Assembly: GCA_006384855.1 (NCBI GenBank)
Contig: VCJN01000900.1
Coordinates: 1-64,000, forward strand
Direction: 5' to 3'
Length of the DNA: 64,000 nt
Source of the DNA: Tetraselmis striata
Lineage: Eukaryota > Chlorophyta > Chlorodendrophyceae > Chlorodendrales > Chlorodendraceae
This document shows, in pieces, positions 1 through 11,200 of the stretch. Every line of letters starts with the position of its first letter. Position 1 is the stretch's first letter. Position numbers and translations under genes: made by a program. The notes beneath the pieces are model-generated. The model made no database searches. It saw only the letters and a program-made list of their open reading frames with translations, and had not been told where the DNA came from.

Positions 1-3000
1 GGGGGGAGAGACCTTCTTGTTGGGGTTGGGTTCCCGGTAGAGGCGATGCGCCTTCAGGCGGTTGATCTGCTGCGCGAAAAGGAGGTCCCTCATCATGGTC
101 TCGCAGACATTCTTCGGCAGCACGCGCTTGGCGCCCGCCTTCAAGAAGCCCATGAGGTTCTCCATCCACAGCTCCGCAAGCGGGTGCCCGCAAGCCATCA
201 TCTGGTGGATCATGCGGCACACCGCCGAGTGCAAGTTGGAGACGAGGAGCGACACGAAGCCGTTTCCCTCAGCCAGGCGGGCATACACGGTGATGTCCGC
301 TAGGTATCGAGTCCTCCCCTCCCTGGTGAGCGCGTCCACCTGCGCCTTGCGCTCAGGGCCGTCCTCCTCCGTCACCACGTTCTGCAACCCCCACCGCGTG
401 ACGAACCACACAGCTCCTTGCAGGCGCTTGTACATGTGCCCAAGCACCCCCAGCTGCGACACCGCACGCATCACCGCTGGGGACGCGAGCTCCTTCGCGG
501 TCATGATCGCCTTCACCCGGGCCTCCTCGAACAGCGGACCGGCAGTAAGAAGGGAAAACGTTTCCGAGTGGTGCCAGCAGTCCTCTATGACCCAGCCGGA
601 CAGCACCGTCACCTTGCCTGACCCTGCAGTCATGAAGGGGAATGCCGTCACGCCCCCGCGCCCGCCCACGCCGCCCACGCCCATGGGGGGGGGGGGGGGG
701 GGGGGGGCTTACCTTTCGACTTCTTGGACACCGCAAACGAAGGGCGCAACCCGCGTCCAAAGTTGCTGGGTATCAGGACTAACGCCTTGCGCCGGTCTTC
801 TTGCTTCATAGCCCGAAATCCAACGTGGCCCAGCACGTCGAGGAAGTTCCTCCAAAAGTCCTTTCCCAAGCCCAAAAAGCACAGGTGGTCCGGCGCGAGG
901 GGGAAGAGGTTGACCATGCTGACATAGCCCAGGACCACAGGCACCTGGCACACGCCATGGCAGCCAGTGTTCTGCTTGGCCTCCGCCAGCCGGGTTGTGT
1001 TGAACGCACGCCGGGCAGCGGGGCTCAGTTCGCCGTCCTCATCTCCATCGAGGTCCGACTTGGCCAAGTCCTCCTCTATCTGGCCGATGACGCCCATCTG
1101 CTCCAGCATCTGGTCGCCGGAGAGCAGGAGGCAGCTCGCGCCTGTGCGCACAGCCTGGTACTCTACGCCATCCACCCTCTGGATGACGTCCTTTGCATAC
1201 CCCGCAGGCGCCACCTTCACCGTGCCGTCCGGGCCCTCCACATGGCTCTTCAGACGGCACCAGGGGCAACCTCTGAGCTGGCTAGGCCCCCCCCGCATAA
1301 AGATCTTTCGTCTGCCTTGGGCGTCGCACACCCACGTACCGAGGAAGACCTTGTGCACGAACTGTTCCCCCCCGTCTGCGGGGGTGACCCTCACTCCATG
1401 CTCGCCAAGCACCGCGAGCTCGTCCAGCACCTCTAACAGTATTTTGCCCAGGTTGGGCGGCTCCGGGGGGCCGATGAGTGCGACTGGGTGCCAGTTGCTC
1501 CTGGAGGTCAGCATGTGGGGCGGCATGTCCTCACACCTGATCCCAACCCCGGTGACAGACTGGGTGGCCCGAAGGTGCGACAGGAAGCCATCATCTGTGA
1601 GTGTGTAGATCCCGTTGTCGGCATGGAGGAAGTCTCCCGCGGCGAGGCCGGTGCCGTGCCCGCCTTCATTAAGGCGCTCCGCCTCCGACGAGGCGCGGAA
1701 GGCGTTGATAGACACGTCCGTCCCCTTCTTCCAGCAAGCGTACCACGCAGGGTCTCGGAACCAGCCCTTGATGATGTCCACCACGCTCAAGACGTACCAA
1801 ACCCGTGCAGCCGTGAGCTTCAGGGACTGCGGCGTGCGGATAAACATGTCGGCATTGCACTCCGGGCAGTGGTGGTCGGGGAGGTTCGCCCATTCGGCAG
1901 CCTTCCCGGGCGCCCCGCTGAACGCCACGCACCCCTTGGGGCACATGTGCCGGACATATCTGGATGTATCAGGCACCTGCATGCATCGGGAGGCGAGGAG
2001 CGTGAGGGGCCTGACACCCCAAGACGCGCCGCATCAAGCACGCACGCACCCAGGCACATCCCGGCCGTACCCGCAGGAACTTCCGCATCGCCTTGTGGCT
2101 GCGTGGCACGGCCATCCTACCCCAGGTGAAGCCGGCGGGCATGATGTCATGCAACAGCTGCCACTCGCTGTCAGCGGAGTTGTTGGAATTCTTGCTCTTC
2201 ACCTGGGCCGAGCACTTCATGACTGCAAACGTGAGGGCATTCGTCTCGGACCCCGGCACAGCCGCAGACTCCCACGCCCGGAGGTGCGCCTCCTCCTCCT
2301 CCTCCTCCTCATCGCTCGTCCACCCGGCGCCAGCCGCGTCCCCCCCCCCTTCCCAGCCCTCCTCTTCGGATTCACTGGACTGGTCATCGCCTTCAGGGAC
2401 GGTTACCAAGCGAGCCTCCCCGTCCGCATCCACAGGGGGGTGCTCCTGGGCAGCCGCCATAGCCTCCACAACCTGCCACGCCGACCGGGCGGGTGCGTGT
2501 GATTCCATACAACCGCAGTTGAGTGGTGCCACCAGCACACAGGCCGGGCCCACTCACCTCTGAACGCAGAAGGTCCACAGTGTCACCGTCCTCGAAAACA
2601 GCGCGCCACTGGGTCGCCCCGCCGTAGTCCTCCAACACCCACTCGGTAACAACGCCGGTTATTACGCCGTAGTGCCATACTCCACAGAACTTCTTGGCGA
2701 TGACCTTCATGTAGAAGTCACCGGGATCGCCTCCCCGTATCACGCCCTCATCGGCGGCTTCCATGCCCGCCGGCGGCCACGCAGGCGCGTCGATGTCCAT
2801 ACCGTCTTCGCCAACGGGGTCCTCCCCCCCGCCCATCACATCGTCCTCCTTCGAGCCGCCGTCGTCCGAGACCAGCGCCGGCGGGGCGTTTCCGACGGCT
2901 GCAGCTACTCCTGCTGCCGCCCCTGCTGCTGCTGCTGCTGCTGCTGCTGCCGCCGCCCCTGCTGCTGCTGCTTGTGATAAGGCGGCCTTGCGGCGCAACT

Positions 3001-3154
3001 TAGCCGCACGCTTCAACGAGTGGCTACAGGTCGGGAATTTTAGGAAGTGCCGCTCTCGCGCCGTCCTTTCACTACTGCCCGTCACGTTGCCCCGGCAGTG
3101 CTTGCATGCGTACACGCCATCCGAGACACTCGCTATCCATCCCTTTGCCGGCAT
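1..3154 (-). CDS. CACTA tnp2-type transposase (3' end beyond window)
   Basis: Four exons fit: 3154-2558, 2472-2050, 1976-713 and 623 to the window edge, all GT/AG with matching phases, giving over 960 residues. The start MPAKGW is chosen because the poly-P stretch before it is only the frame of a G/C tract and copy 2 has the same Met. In order: a BED-like zinc finger (CKHC...H-x5-C, residues about 14-45), an Ala/Gln-rich linker, a Tudor/Agenet-like segment (residues about 145-198, ending in WRAVFEDGDTVDL), an acidic stretch, then the tnp2 core with a CPKGC...CPEC cysteine pair, the ALIGPPEPPNLG segment and a GCPWCR motif. The last exon holds the ELWMENLMGFLK segment typical of the tnp2 C-terminal part. 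The 3' intron (712-624) begins with a long C tract and is shared with copy 2. Assignment to Transposase_21/tnp2 is by motif resemblance. I saw no stop in the assembled frame, so it may be intact. Confidence 0.8.
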
Positions 3155-3778
3155 GCCTACCTGCTGCCGCGCGCGCGGGCGGGGGGGGGGGGGGGGGGGG
3201 GGGGGGGGTGTTTGAGAGTTGGGGTGGATGTAGCCCACCACCGGCAGGGAGCACAGATGCGAGTGCGCGGCTGTCCGCGCTTGGTTCAGCGGTGAGCGGC
3301 GGGGATGACCGAGAGGCGACCCCGTACTTCATGCGCGTGCTGGGGCGATAGACAATCATCAGCAGTTAGGGCGGCTGCATTAAAACGCGCACCTACGAAC
3401 ACCACCTACCGCCTACCAGCCACCCAAGCTACCGGACCACCTACCTCCGCCAGTCGCGCCGCACATCGCCGCACACAACGTGACGCACATCGCCGCACAC
3501 GTCGTGCCGCACATCGCGACTGCACCGATACATCGTACTACTACTCGCGCTGCGACTACGCAAATAAGCGTCAATACACCGGGCTAATATCGGGTGTATA
3601 TCGCCGCTCATCTTTATGTTCACGCACACCTAGCTAGCGACGGCAGCACTTGCCCACTCCGCGATATGTATATCGCGCACGCAGCAGCGCCGCGACGGTA
3701 CGGACGCGCGACGCCGCCTGCTTCGCAAGGATATCAATCACAAGAGGCGACGAAGTGTCACCAGTTGCACCACCCACC

Positions 3779-4606
3779 ATGGCACTATCCATGACACCCC
3801 AGAAAAGGGCCAGGATGGTGGAGCGCTGTACACGCACCCAACTAGCATACGCGAGCGTGGAGGAGAACACGCTACAAAATAGACTCACCGACGAGGACAT
3901 GAGAGGGGAATACATCCATCTCCCCGGCGGCTGGACTCCCACCCAGTCCAGCAACCCGGCCCTCTACCGCTCCCTGCGCCACGCTTGGCACTGGCACACT
4001 TTGCTGGATGTCGGCGCGGACGCGCTCGCCCAGTACAAGCTCTTCCTGCTTGATCAGCCCGATCTGGACGGGGACATCGTCGACGCTGATACGCGTCTCA
4101 CATACCTCCGCGGTTCGGATTCGGTGTGGCTGCAAGGCGCCGAGGATATGCTCGAGATCGCTGCGAAGCAGGCCGCTGTACTCGTCGAGCACGATGACGA
4201 CGGGGCTATGGAGCCTCTCCTCGCTGGGGCCCATGCGGAGCAGTTCCCGCTGTTCCAACTCATGCGGCTGACCGCACGCGTGGTGCAAGAAGCCCTCACC
4301 CACACATGGATTCAGACGGACAGATTCAGCCGGTTCTTGTCCGACATCACAAAGGAAGCCCACAAGTGGGAGACAGACAGAGCGGCAATCCCCGGGAGCA
4401 CGCACCACGTCGGGTCTTTCCTCCCCTATGCCCCTTTGACGTGGACCGCGACTTCCCCGCCAAGGCTTGCGCACATGGAACCCATTCATAAGTGGCGCGA
4501 GGGGTATTTCCCAACGGTAAGCCCAAGGAGGCACAGTATCCTCACAGCTTCCACGGAACACTTGGCGCGGCTTCCAACTGTGGCAGACCTCACGAAGGTG
4601 CCCTAG
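3779..4606 (+). CDS. Second ORF of the CACTA element, function unknown
   Basis: A 275-codon open frame lies between the transposase start and the element terminus, on the opposite strand. The ATG at 3779 sits in a good context (CCACCATGG) and is preferred over the upstream in-frame ATG at 3650. The protein is acidic to neutral, with two Trp/His-rich stretches (HAWHWHTLL near residue 70), and has no motif I recognise. A TGTAA poly(A) signal follows about 100 bp downstream. A GTAAGC at 4516 could be a splice donor, so the C-terminus is uncertain. CACTA elements often carry a second, DNA-binding product beside the transposase (the TNPA role in maize En/Spm). By position this could be its equivalent, but no similarity to TNPA was seen. 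The whole block is missing from copy 2. A 318-codon frame on the other strand overlaps it and looks like a shadow. Confidence 0.45.
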   Translation: MALSMTPQKRARMVERCTRTQLAYASVEENTLQNRLTDEDMRGEYIHLPGGWTPTQSSNPALYRSLRHAWHWHTLLDVGADALAQYKLFLLDQPDLDGDIVDADTRLTYLRGSDSVWLQGAEDMLEIAAKQAAVLVEHDDDGAMEPLLAGAHAEQFPLFQLMRLTARVVQEALTHTWIQTDRFSRFLSDITKEAHKWETDRAAIPGSTHHVGSFLPYAPLTWTATSPPRLAHMEPIHKWREGYFPTVSPRRHSILTASTEHLARLPTVADLTKVP

Positions 4607-4703
4607 CCGCCCCCCTAAAGTCTGAATTTCATATGTATAGAACATTAGGCAGGAGCTGTTTTGTGGTGGGCACCGCCCACAACGGCGAAGTGAAGCCCAG
4701 CAA

Positions 4704-4708
4704 TGTAA
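4704..4708 (+). promoter_or_regulatory. TGTAA poly(A) signal of the second CACTA ORF
   Basis: TGTAA, the usual poly(A) signal of chlorophyte nuclear genes, followed by TAAAA, about 100 bp after the stop codon at 4606. Confidence 0.4.
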
Positions 4709-4982
4709 TAAAAGCGCCTCCGCGACACCGGCCCACACCTCCGCGGGGACTGCCGCGCAAGCCATGATCGCATGCCGGCAGCCTGCGATCATGGTTTGCC
4801 ACGCACTCCCGGCACCCTGCCGGCACATGCATGCTGTGCCGCAACGCTACATACGCGCGAACTAAGCACCATTGCTGTGCGAGAGTCGGCCGTGCGCCCA
4901 GTACTTATCGTGATTACTCCTTGGCAGGGGCCGGGGGCGCGGCCCGCCAGCGTGGCGCACTGCGACGCCAGCGACCCCGCGG

Positions 4983-5017
4983 TGTGCAGCGATGTGCAGC
5001 GATGTGCGGCGATGTGC
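4983..5017. repeat. Subterminal GCGATGTGC repeats of the CACTA element
   Basis: Three near-perfect copies of (G)CGATGTGC in a row. Inverted and dispersed copies (GCACATCGCC) occur at about 3460-3530 and, in copy 2, at 30563-30640. CACTA elements carry short subterminal repeats that bind their transposition proteins; that role here is inferred from position only. Confidence 0.55.
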
Positions 5018-5246
5018 AATGAGTGCGTACATCCGCCTTTACTTAGCCCGGGTGCTCCGCGTCGGCGGGCGACACGCGAGCCCGCGTGCGCATATCAATT
5101 TGATGAAATTATGGAAACGAGAAATTCATATAGTACTTTACAGATCGCGCGCGATATTCGTCGCTACTGGGTATGAAATCCACGTCCCTCGTCCGTCCCG
5201 TATCGTCCCCGTATGTCGTCGTTCGTCACCAGTAGGGCACATTTAC

Positions 5247-5268
5247 GTCACATCTGAATCTCACAGTG
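5247..5268. repeat. Terminal inverted repeat of CACTA copy 1
   Basis: 22 bp identical to both ends of copy 2 (30312-30333 and, inverted, 39018-39039). Outside it the Gypsy polyprotein frame resumes directly. Confidence 0.85.
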
Positions 5269-8200
5269 TATACGCCATTGTCGTCCACCTGCGAAAGGCA
5301 CGCTCCTATTCCAGCTCGGGACCAGTCGGTGTGCAGCACAAACGGGCGACGCCAATCAGGATGGCGCAGCACCGGCGCCGAAACCAGCATGGCCTTGATG
5401 GCGTCGAAGGATTGCTGCTCGGCTGCGCCCCATTTCCACGGCGCATCCTTCTTGGTCAACGCTGTCAAAGGTGCCTTCACAAGCGAGAAGCTCTCCAAGA
5501 AACGGCAGTAGTAGGTGGCCATCCCGAGGAAATGGCGCACATCACTGACATTCTTCGGCGCCGGAAGAGAGTTGATGGCCTCCACCTTGTCAGCCATAGG
5601 CTCCACGCCTGCGCCGCTGACAATATGACCCAGAAAGGTCACTCGTGACAGTCCGAGCCGTGTCTTGGGTGGAGAGACCTGCACTCCCCGGGCCTTGAGT
5701 CGATCAAACACAATGCGCACACGGCGCATGTGCTCCTGCTCATCGTCATGACTGAAAATCAGTACATCGTCCGCGAAGGCGACTGCGAAGTCCAAACCAG
5801 CGAGCGCTTGATCCACAACGCGCTGCCATGCTGCCACGCAGTTCTTGTGTCCGAAGGGCATGCGTTTGAAGGTTAGCAGCCGATTGCCTGCATGGAACGC
5901 GAGGCGTTGCTGCGCTGACAATCCATCGGGTCCGGACGGCTTATCCGACACTCGGCGCTGATGAAACGCCTTTGTGCAGTCAGTCGCGGTGAATCGCGAA
6001 GCTCCCTCCATGCGCGTCATGAGCTCGTCCGCTGTCGGGCACGGGTACTGATCGCGGATGGTACGCTCGTTGAGCCCACGATAGTCCACCGCATAGCGAA
6101 GATCGGTCCAGGCGCCATGCTCGTCCTTCTTCGGCGCCACGATGACTGGTGCAGCATAAGGGCTCTCGATCTCGCCCACGATGCCTGCCTTCTCCAACTT
6201 CTTGACCCAATCGTTAGCCCACTCTTGCTCTCGATGGGCAAGGTGATACTGGCGCTTGAAGACTGGGTTGTAGTCGACCAGCTGGAAGTCATAGGGCTCG
6301 GCGTCAACGGCGCGCAAGTCGTCCAGACCCCACGCGTACCAACCCGGGTCTGAGTCCATAAGTGCTGCGAAGCCCTCCTTGTCCTTCCAATCTGCCGATA
6401 TCGCCCAGTGATGAGGCTGCTTGGAGTCCTTGGGGTTGATCAGCTTGCTCGTTACCTTCACCGTTGGGGATTCCTTACCGAGATGCTTCTCGTTGGCGTA
6501 TGCGGCATAGCACTTCACGAGAGCTGCCTGGCTGCGTCGACTCCATCTGTCCGCTGCAGCTTTGTTGTCAACACCGTCCACATGTGAAGTGGCCCACGCA
6601 GGACGCTCTTGCGCTCCACCAAAGACATCTGCCATCAGTCCAGCGCCAGCACGCGAACCGACGCCAGCGGCGACGAAGCACGCGGGGCCCAAAAGGGCTA
6701 GCCACATCAGAAGTGTCAACGCCGCGCTGACAGTCTTGCGTCCGGTAGCAGCTCTACCACGACGGGGTCTTGGTTTGGCAGCCTTGTGATCGCCGGCAAC
6801 AACTCGGGCTGTGTGGTCAGCTGCCAACACACGGCGCCGAGCCTTGGCGACCTCCCGCTCCGTCGCTCGAGTCGCTTGGCGCTGCTCCTCCAGCCAACGG
6901 CGCCCCGCCTTGGTCACTCGCGCTGCTGTGCGTGGGTTGTCAGGAGGTTTCACTCTAGTACCTTGTTTGAGGGTAGCCATGTTGATGGCATGCTCCATCT
7001 CTGCCTCCACGGCGGCAGCCGTTGAGCGGCGGAGCTCGTGCTGTGCGGCGCGCAGCTCTTGCGTGTCGACCAAATGATCTTCAACTGCTGCGCCGGCAGG
7101 GGCGTCCTTCTCAATCGTTGCTGCACAAACAGCTTGCAGCATATGTTGATGTCTGCGCTCATGCGCATAGGCGACAGCACACCGGTTCATGACCGACACC
7201 GACGTCGGCGCACAAACATTTCCGATGGCAATCACCATCTCCTCCTCAGAAAAGCCTAGCTCCTGCCGGGTGTAGAAGCCAGCATAGTCTCTGTCGAGAA
7301 GGCACGCCTCACGCATGACGGCTGATGACGGACGGTATTGCGGCGGGTCAATGCCGACAACCTCCACCATTCCTGAGCCGGGCGCCCCCCCAGGTCGGAG
7401 GCGCTGCGTCCGCGTGTTGGGCGTGCTGACTGACTTGGGCGCATAAATCATGCGCCGACCGGCAACGTTGAGCCCCCCCAGCAGTGTGCCTGGGCGTGTG
7501 GGCGTCGCCACTTGAGCGCGAAGCAGCCCACCGCTGCAACGCTCCACAATCTGCGCGTAGGTCTCGCGAGGCGGCCGCTCAAACTCGTGTTGCACAGCCT
7601 GGTAGTAGTGCTGAGTGAAGGTGTTGGTCCACCACAAAGCAGAGCGAAGAGAGGCGTCTCCGCATTTGTGGGCATGATGCGCGTTGGGCTCGCCAAAGAC
7701 ACGGGCCATGAAGTCGATGAACTCCTGCACCTCAGGGCTGCGCCGGCTCGGCGCAGCCGGTATCACGTTCTCGATAACGTATCCATACTGCGCGGGAGCA
7801 GCCCAGTACTCCTTGACGCCTCGTGCCTTGGCCAACATGCAGTTGAGCTCGCTCATCGCCTCTGCCAACGGGACTATCACTCCAGTACGCTCACCACGTA
7901 GTCCATGCTGAGTGCCCATCGATGACACGTCCTGACAGGGCGGCTCAGCGCGTAGCTCGTCCAGCTCCGGCAGGTGCCTCAGGATGGCTGGTGCTGTGAT
8001 GTGCTCCACGTCATGCTCCAACTCGTCGCTAAGAGCGAAGCACTTCTCGAACGCATTGCGGGGAAGTTGCACGGGCCACCGCTGATGCATCCACTCAAGC
8101 TGTCGCAGCAGGCGCTGCCGATGAGCCACGCTCCGGAGCATACGATCCACGATCTGTATCAGCTCATAGTGGTACCCGTCGACGAGGTTGGTGAACAACA

Positions 8201-11200
8201 CTGACAGCATGCCAGCGAACAAGAAGAGCCCTTGCTTGGCGCGTCCCTCCTTGCCTCCGGTCCGGTCGAGGTCGATGATGTAGGTCAGCTCCGGCGTCGA
8301 ATGCGGCACGGCGCGCACGAGCGCCAAACGCTCCAGTGTGTGGCCGCTCAAGTGCAGCCGTCCGGCGGCTTGACGCTGCCTCCGGAGCTCCCTCCAGCCC
8401 GGTATCTCGTCCTCATGTTCCTTCAATGGCATTGCAGTGCCATCCTCCAGCTCCTCATCGTCTGATGGGCAGTCATGCTCCTGCAGATTGTCGGCGCCGG
8501 GGCCCTCCGCGCGCAGGGCGTAACACGCGCCCGCGGCCAGTGGTTCGCTATCAAGCGTTGTTTCGACCTCCGGCTCCATCTGTGTCATGATGGTGAGCTC
8601 CACATAGACATCGTCATCATCGCTGGAGTCCTCCATCAGGTCCGGCAGCTCCTCGTAGCCATCGTCATCATCGCTGGAGTCCTCCACCAGGCCCGGCAGC
8701 TCCTCATCGCTATCAGAGTCGACGTCCATGGGACTGGCGTGCAGGGTGAAGCATGACGCAATGGCGTTGGCAACATGGTCGGGCACTTCCTCTACCCAAC
8801 AGGGCACAAAGTCCTCCTCGCCATCTGAGTCGGCTACAAGCTCCGGTAGCTCAGCGTCGTCGTCTTGCTGCTCCAGCTGCACTGCAGCGTCGGCGCCCAC
8901 GTTGTCCGGTTGCAGCTCGATCCGGCTGTTGAAGGAGAATGAAGAGGTCAGGTTGGCTGCGGCATCGGGCTCCTCCCCCCCCCCAACTCCTGACGGCAGT
9001 CCGGGAGATGGGCCGTCCGATGCCAACACGGCCAGCGTTGCGTGCGGCAGCCTGCGCGGGACTTGGAGCTTGGGCATGTTGTGATGCTTCAGCGGCACAT
9101 CGACGTGGCGGCTGAGATCGTGGGGATCTGGGCGGTATGAGGCAGTATGCCCCCCCACATCGATGACCATGCCAAGGTGTGCCATGACGGATGTGCACAA
9201 GATGACATCTGGAAGATGATCGCCTTCGAGAATGGCGAACGATGGCCACTCAAACTTGCGCTCCCAATCAGTGTCCGGGTTGATCACGTAGGAGATGCGC
9301 CCCACAAGGCGCTGCATCTCCATCTTGCCGCCAATGCCTTGCATGGACATGGACTGCAGCGTGGCGTCCGCCTCGCCCGGCTTCATGCGATCCACCACGC
9401 GCCGGTGCACACCGCTGTAGTCACAGCCGGTGTCTAACAAGGCCATAAGGATGCGCACGCCGCCAATGACGACGACGGTCAACTTGCAGTCCACGTAGAA
9501 AGCACTGTGGCGGTCATACTCCGGGTAGTCAGGGTATGCGCTGCGCTGCACCTCTCGCAACTGTTGAAGTTCCGAAGATGTCGCTGACAGTTGGCGCCGA
9601 GACTCCAGAGGCTTGACGCCATGTTGCACCACGTCCACTGGATGAATGTTGGCTTGGGGCTCCGCTGATGGCAAGGACAGTGGCGGGACACTGACGCGTG
9701 GGAGAGACAGACCATAGACGCTCTGCACGGCTGCGGCAAAGACGCGCGTCAAGTCGAGGTGCGTGTAGTCAACCCAGGTGAGCCGCGCTGTCGCCTCGAA
9801 GCGTCGGACGGCTTGCTGAAGCACCGTCTCCCATGCCACGGCCATGTGGTCACGAGTGTCAAGTCCTCCACGCAGTGCAGTGTTGCGTGCCTCCAACCAC
9901 CTTGCAGCATGCTCGGGTGTCATGTCCGATACTACAGCAACGGGTAGACCAGGGAACTTGGCGTGCTGTAGCGCTGTGCGCAGGTGCTGCAGGAGCTGCT
10001 GATTGCGGATGTCCAACATGTCCGAGGTGATTGCTCCTCCTGCACGGCGGCCCTCATAGGACGCAGGAGCCTCCTGCTCGACTGCCGGCTCAAAGCCTTG
10101 GGGCCGCTGCTTGGTGAGCTGCTCGCGTTGGGCGTCCCATCCGGGTTGGCGCATGCGAAGTTCAGGGTTCCGCGCCGATCCTGGAGGCAGCACTGCCGGG
10201 CGTCCACGCGGTCTTGGCACAGTTGACTCCGGCGTCCAGTCAGCTCCCACAGGTTGCGCACGACCTGGAGCTCCAAAGAAGACTTCACGCAGCTCACGCA
10301 CGGGCAGCTCCACACACGACGCTCCATGTAGCAAAGTGCCGTGATCGTCGGTGTCAACGCAATCCAGAAAGGGGTCTGGCACCTCCACGGCCAAGCGCAT
10401 GGCACCCGTAGCACCATGGGCAGCTTGAGACTTCTCGAGGATGCGAGAGAACATGGCCTCCAGGTCTGCCATTGTTGATGATCTCGCCGCTCCGTCAACA
10501 TGGGCGTCGTGTCGCCCAGTGAGCATGTGTCCGGCTTTCCTCGCCAAGTCCATCTCGAGCTTGGACAGTCCGGTCTCCACGTCCATAGCCCATCCGCGTT
10601 GCTGTCCATAGGCAAGACGGCGCTCTCGCTCCCGCTGGTTGCGCTTCAGTCGTGCGATGAGCGTAGGGTCAGTGATTGGCTTGTCGCACTCAGTAAAGTT
10701 ATGAGCGCCGTCGCACCCAGCGTTCCAGCACGGTCCTCGTCCGCCTCCGGGTGCGCCTCCATCGCCGCGTCCGCCGCCATGACCACCACGGCCAACTCGG
10801 CCTGCGCCTCGGCCGCCTCCACGGCCGCCACGGCCACCAGCGGCGTCGTTGACATACATGGTTGAGCCGAACTTGTTGGCACACTCTCGGTAGTTGGCTC
10901 CGTGAAAGATGTCGCGTCCACGCGCCTTTGTGCATGCCTCGCACAACGGGCGGATCTGGTGGGTGTCCTTCACGACGACAAGCTGCGCCCGCACACGACG
11001 TCCGTTGACCATGGTCCATGTGATGACCGGTTCTGGAGTGCTGGTGCCGTGCTGCCGTCCTCCACCAGCTGCCGGCGCCGATGCTCCAGTCAGTTCCGCG
11101 AAGTGTTGGGCAGCCGTCAAGGCCTCCGCCATTCTAATCTCATCCTTCCTCACGATGTCCTCATAGCGCTCCACCTCCGCAGCTATCTCGTCCAAGCGGT

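Larger units (their letters stand above)
1..5268 (-). mobile_element. CACTA/EnSpm DNA transposon, copy 1 (left end outside window)
   Basis: The right terminus is a clean inverted-repeat end: read on the minus strand it begins CACTGTGAGATTCAGATGTG, the CACTA-type CACTG start. The same 22 bp occur at 30312 and, inverted, at 39018-39039. Inside are a tnp2-type transposase on the minus strand, a second ORF on the plus strand near the terminus, and subterminal GCGATGTGC-type repeats. The flank beyond the terminus is the coding sequence of a Gypsy polyprotein, so the element is inserted there; the first flanking triplet is TAT. The other terminus and the target duplication are not in the window, so length and TSD cannot be stated. 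The first ~290 bp inside the terminus are nearly identical to copy 2. Confidence 0.85.

Noticed and set aside
3872..4828. 318-codon minus-strand ORF
   Set aside because: It overlaps the plus-strand second CACTA ORF, lacks a good start context and has no poly(A) signal in place. Treated as a shadow, though the strand choice is not certain.
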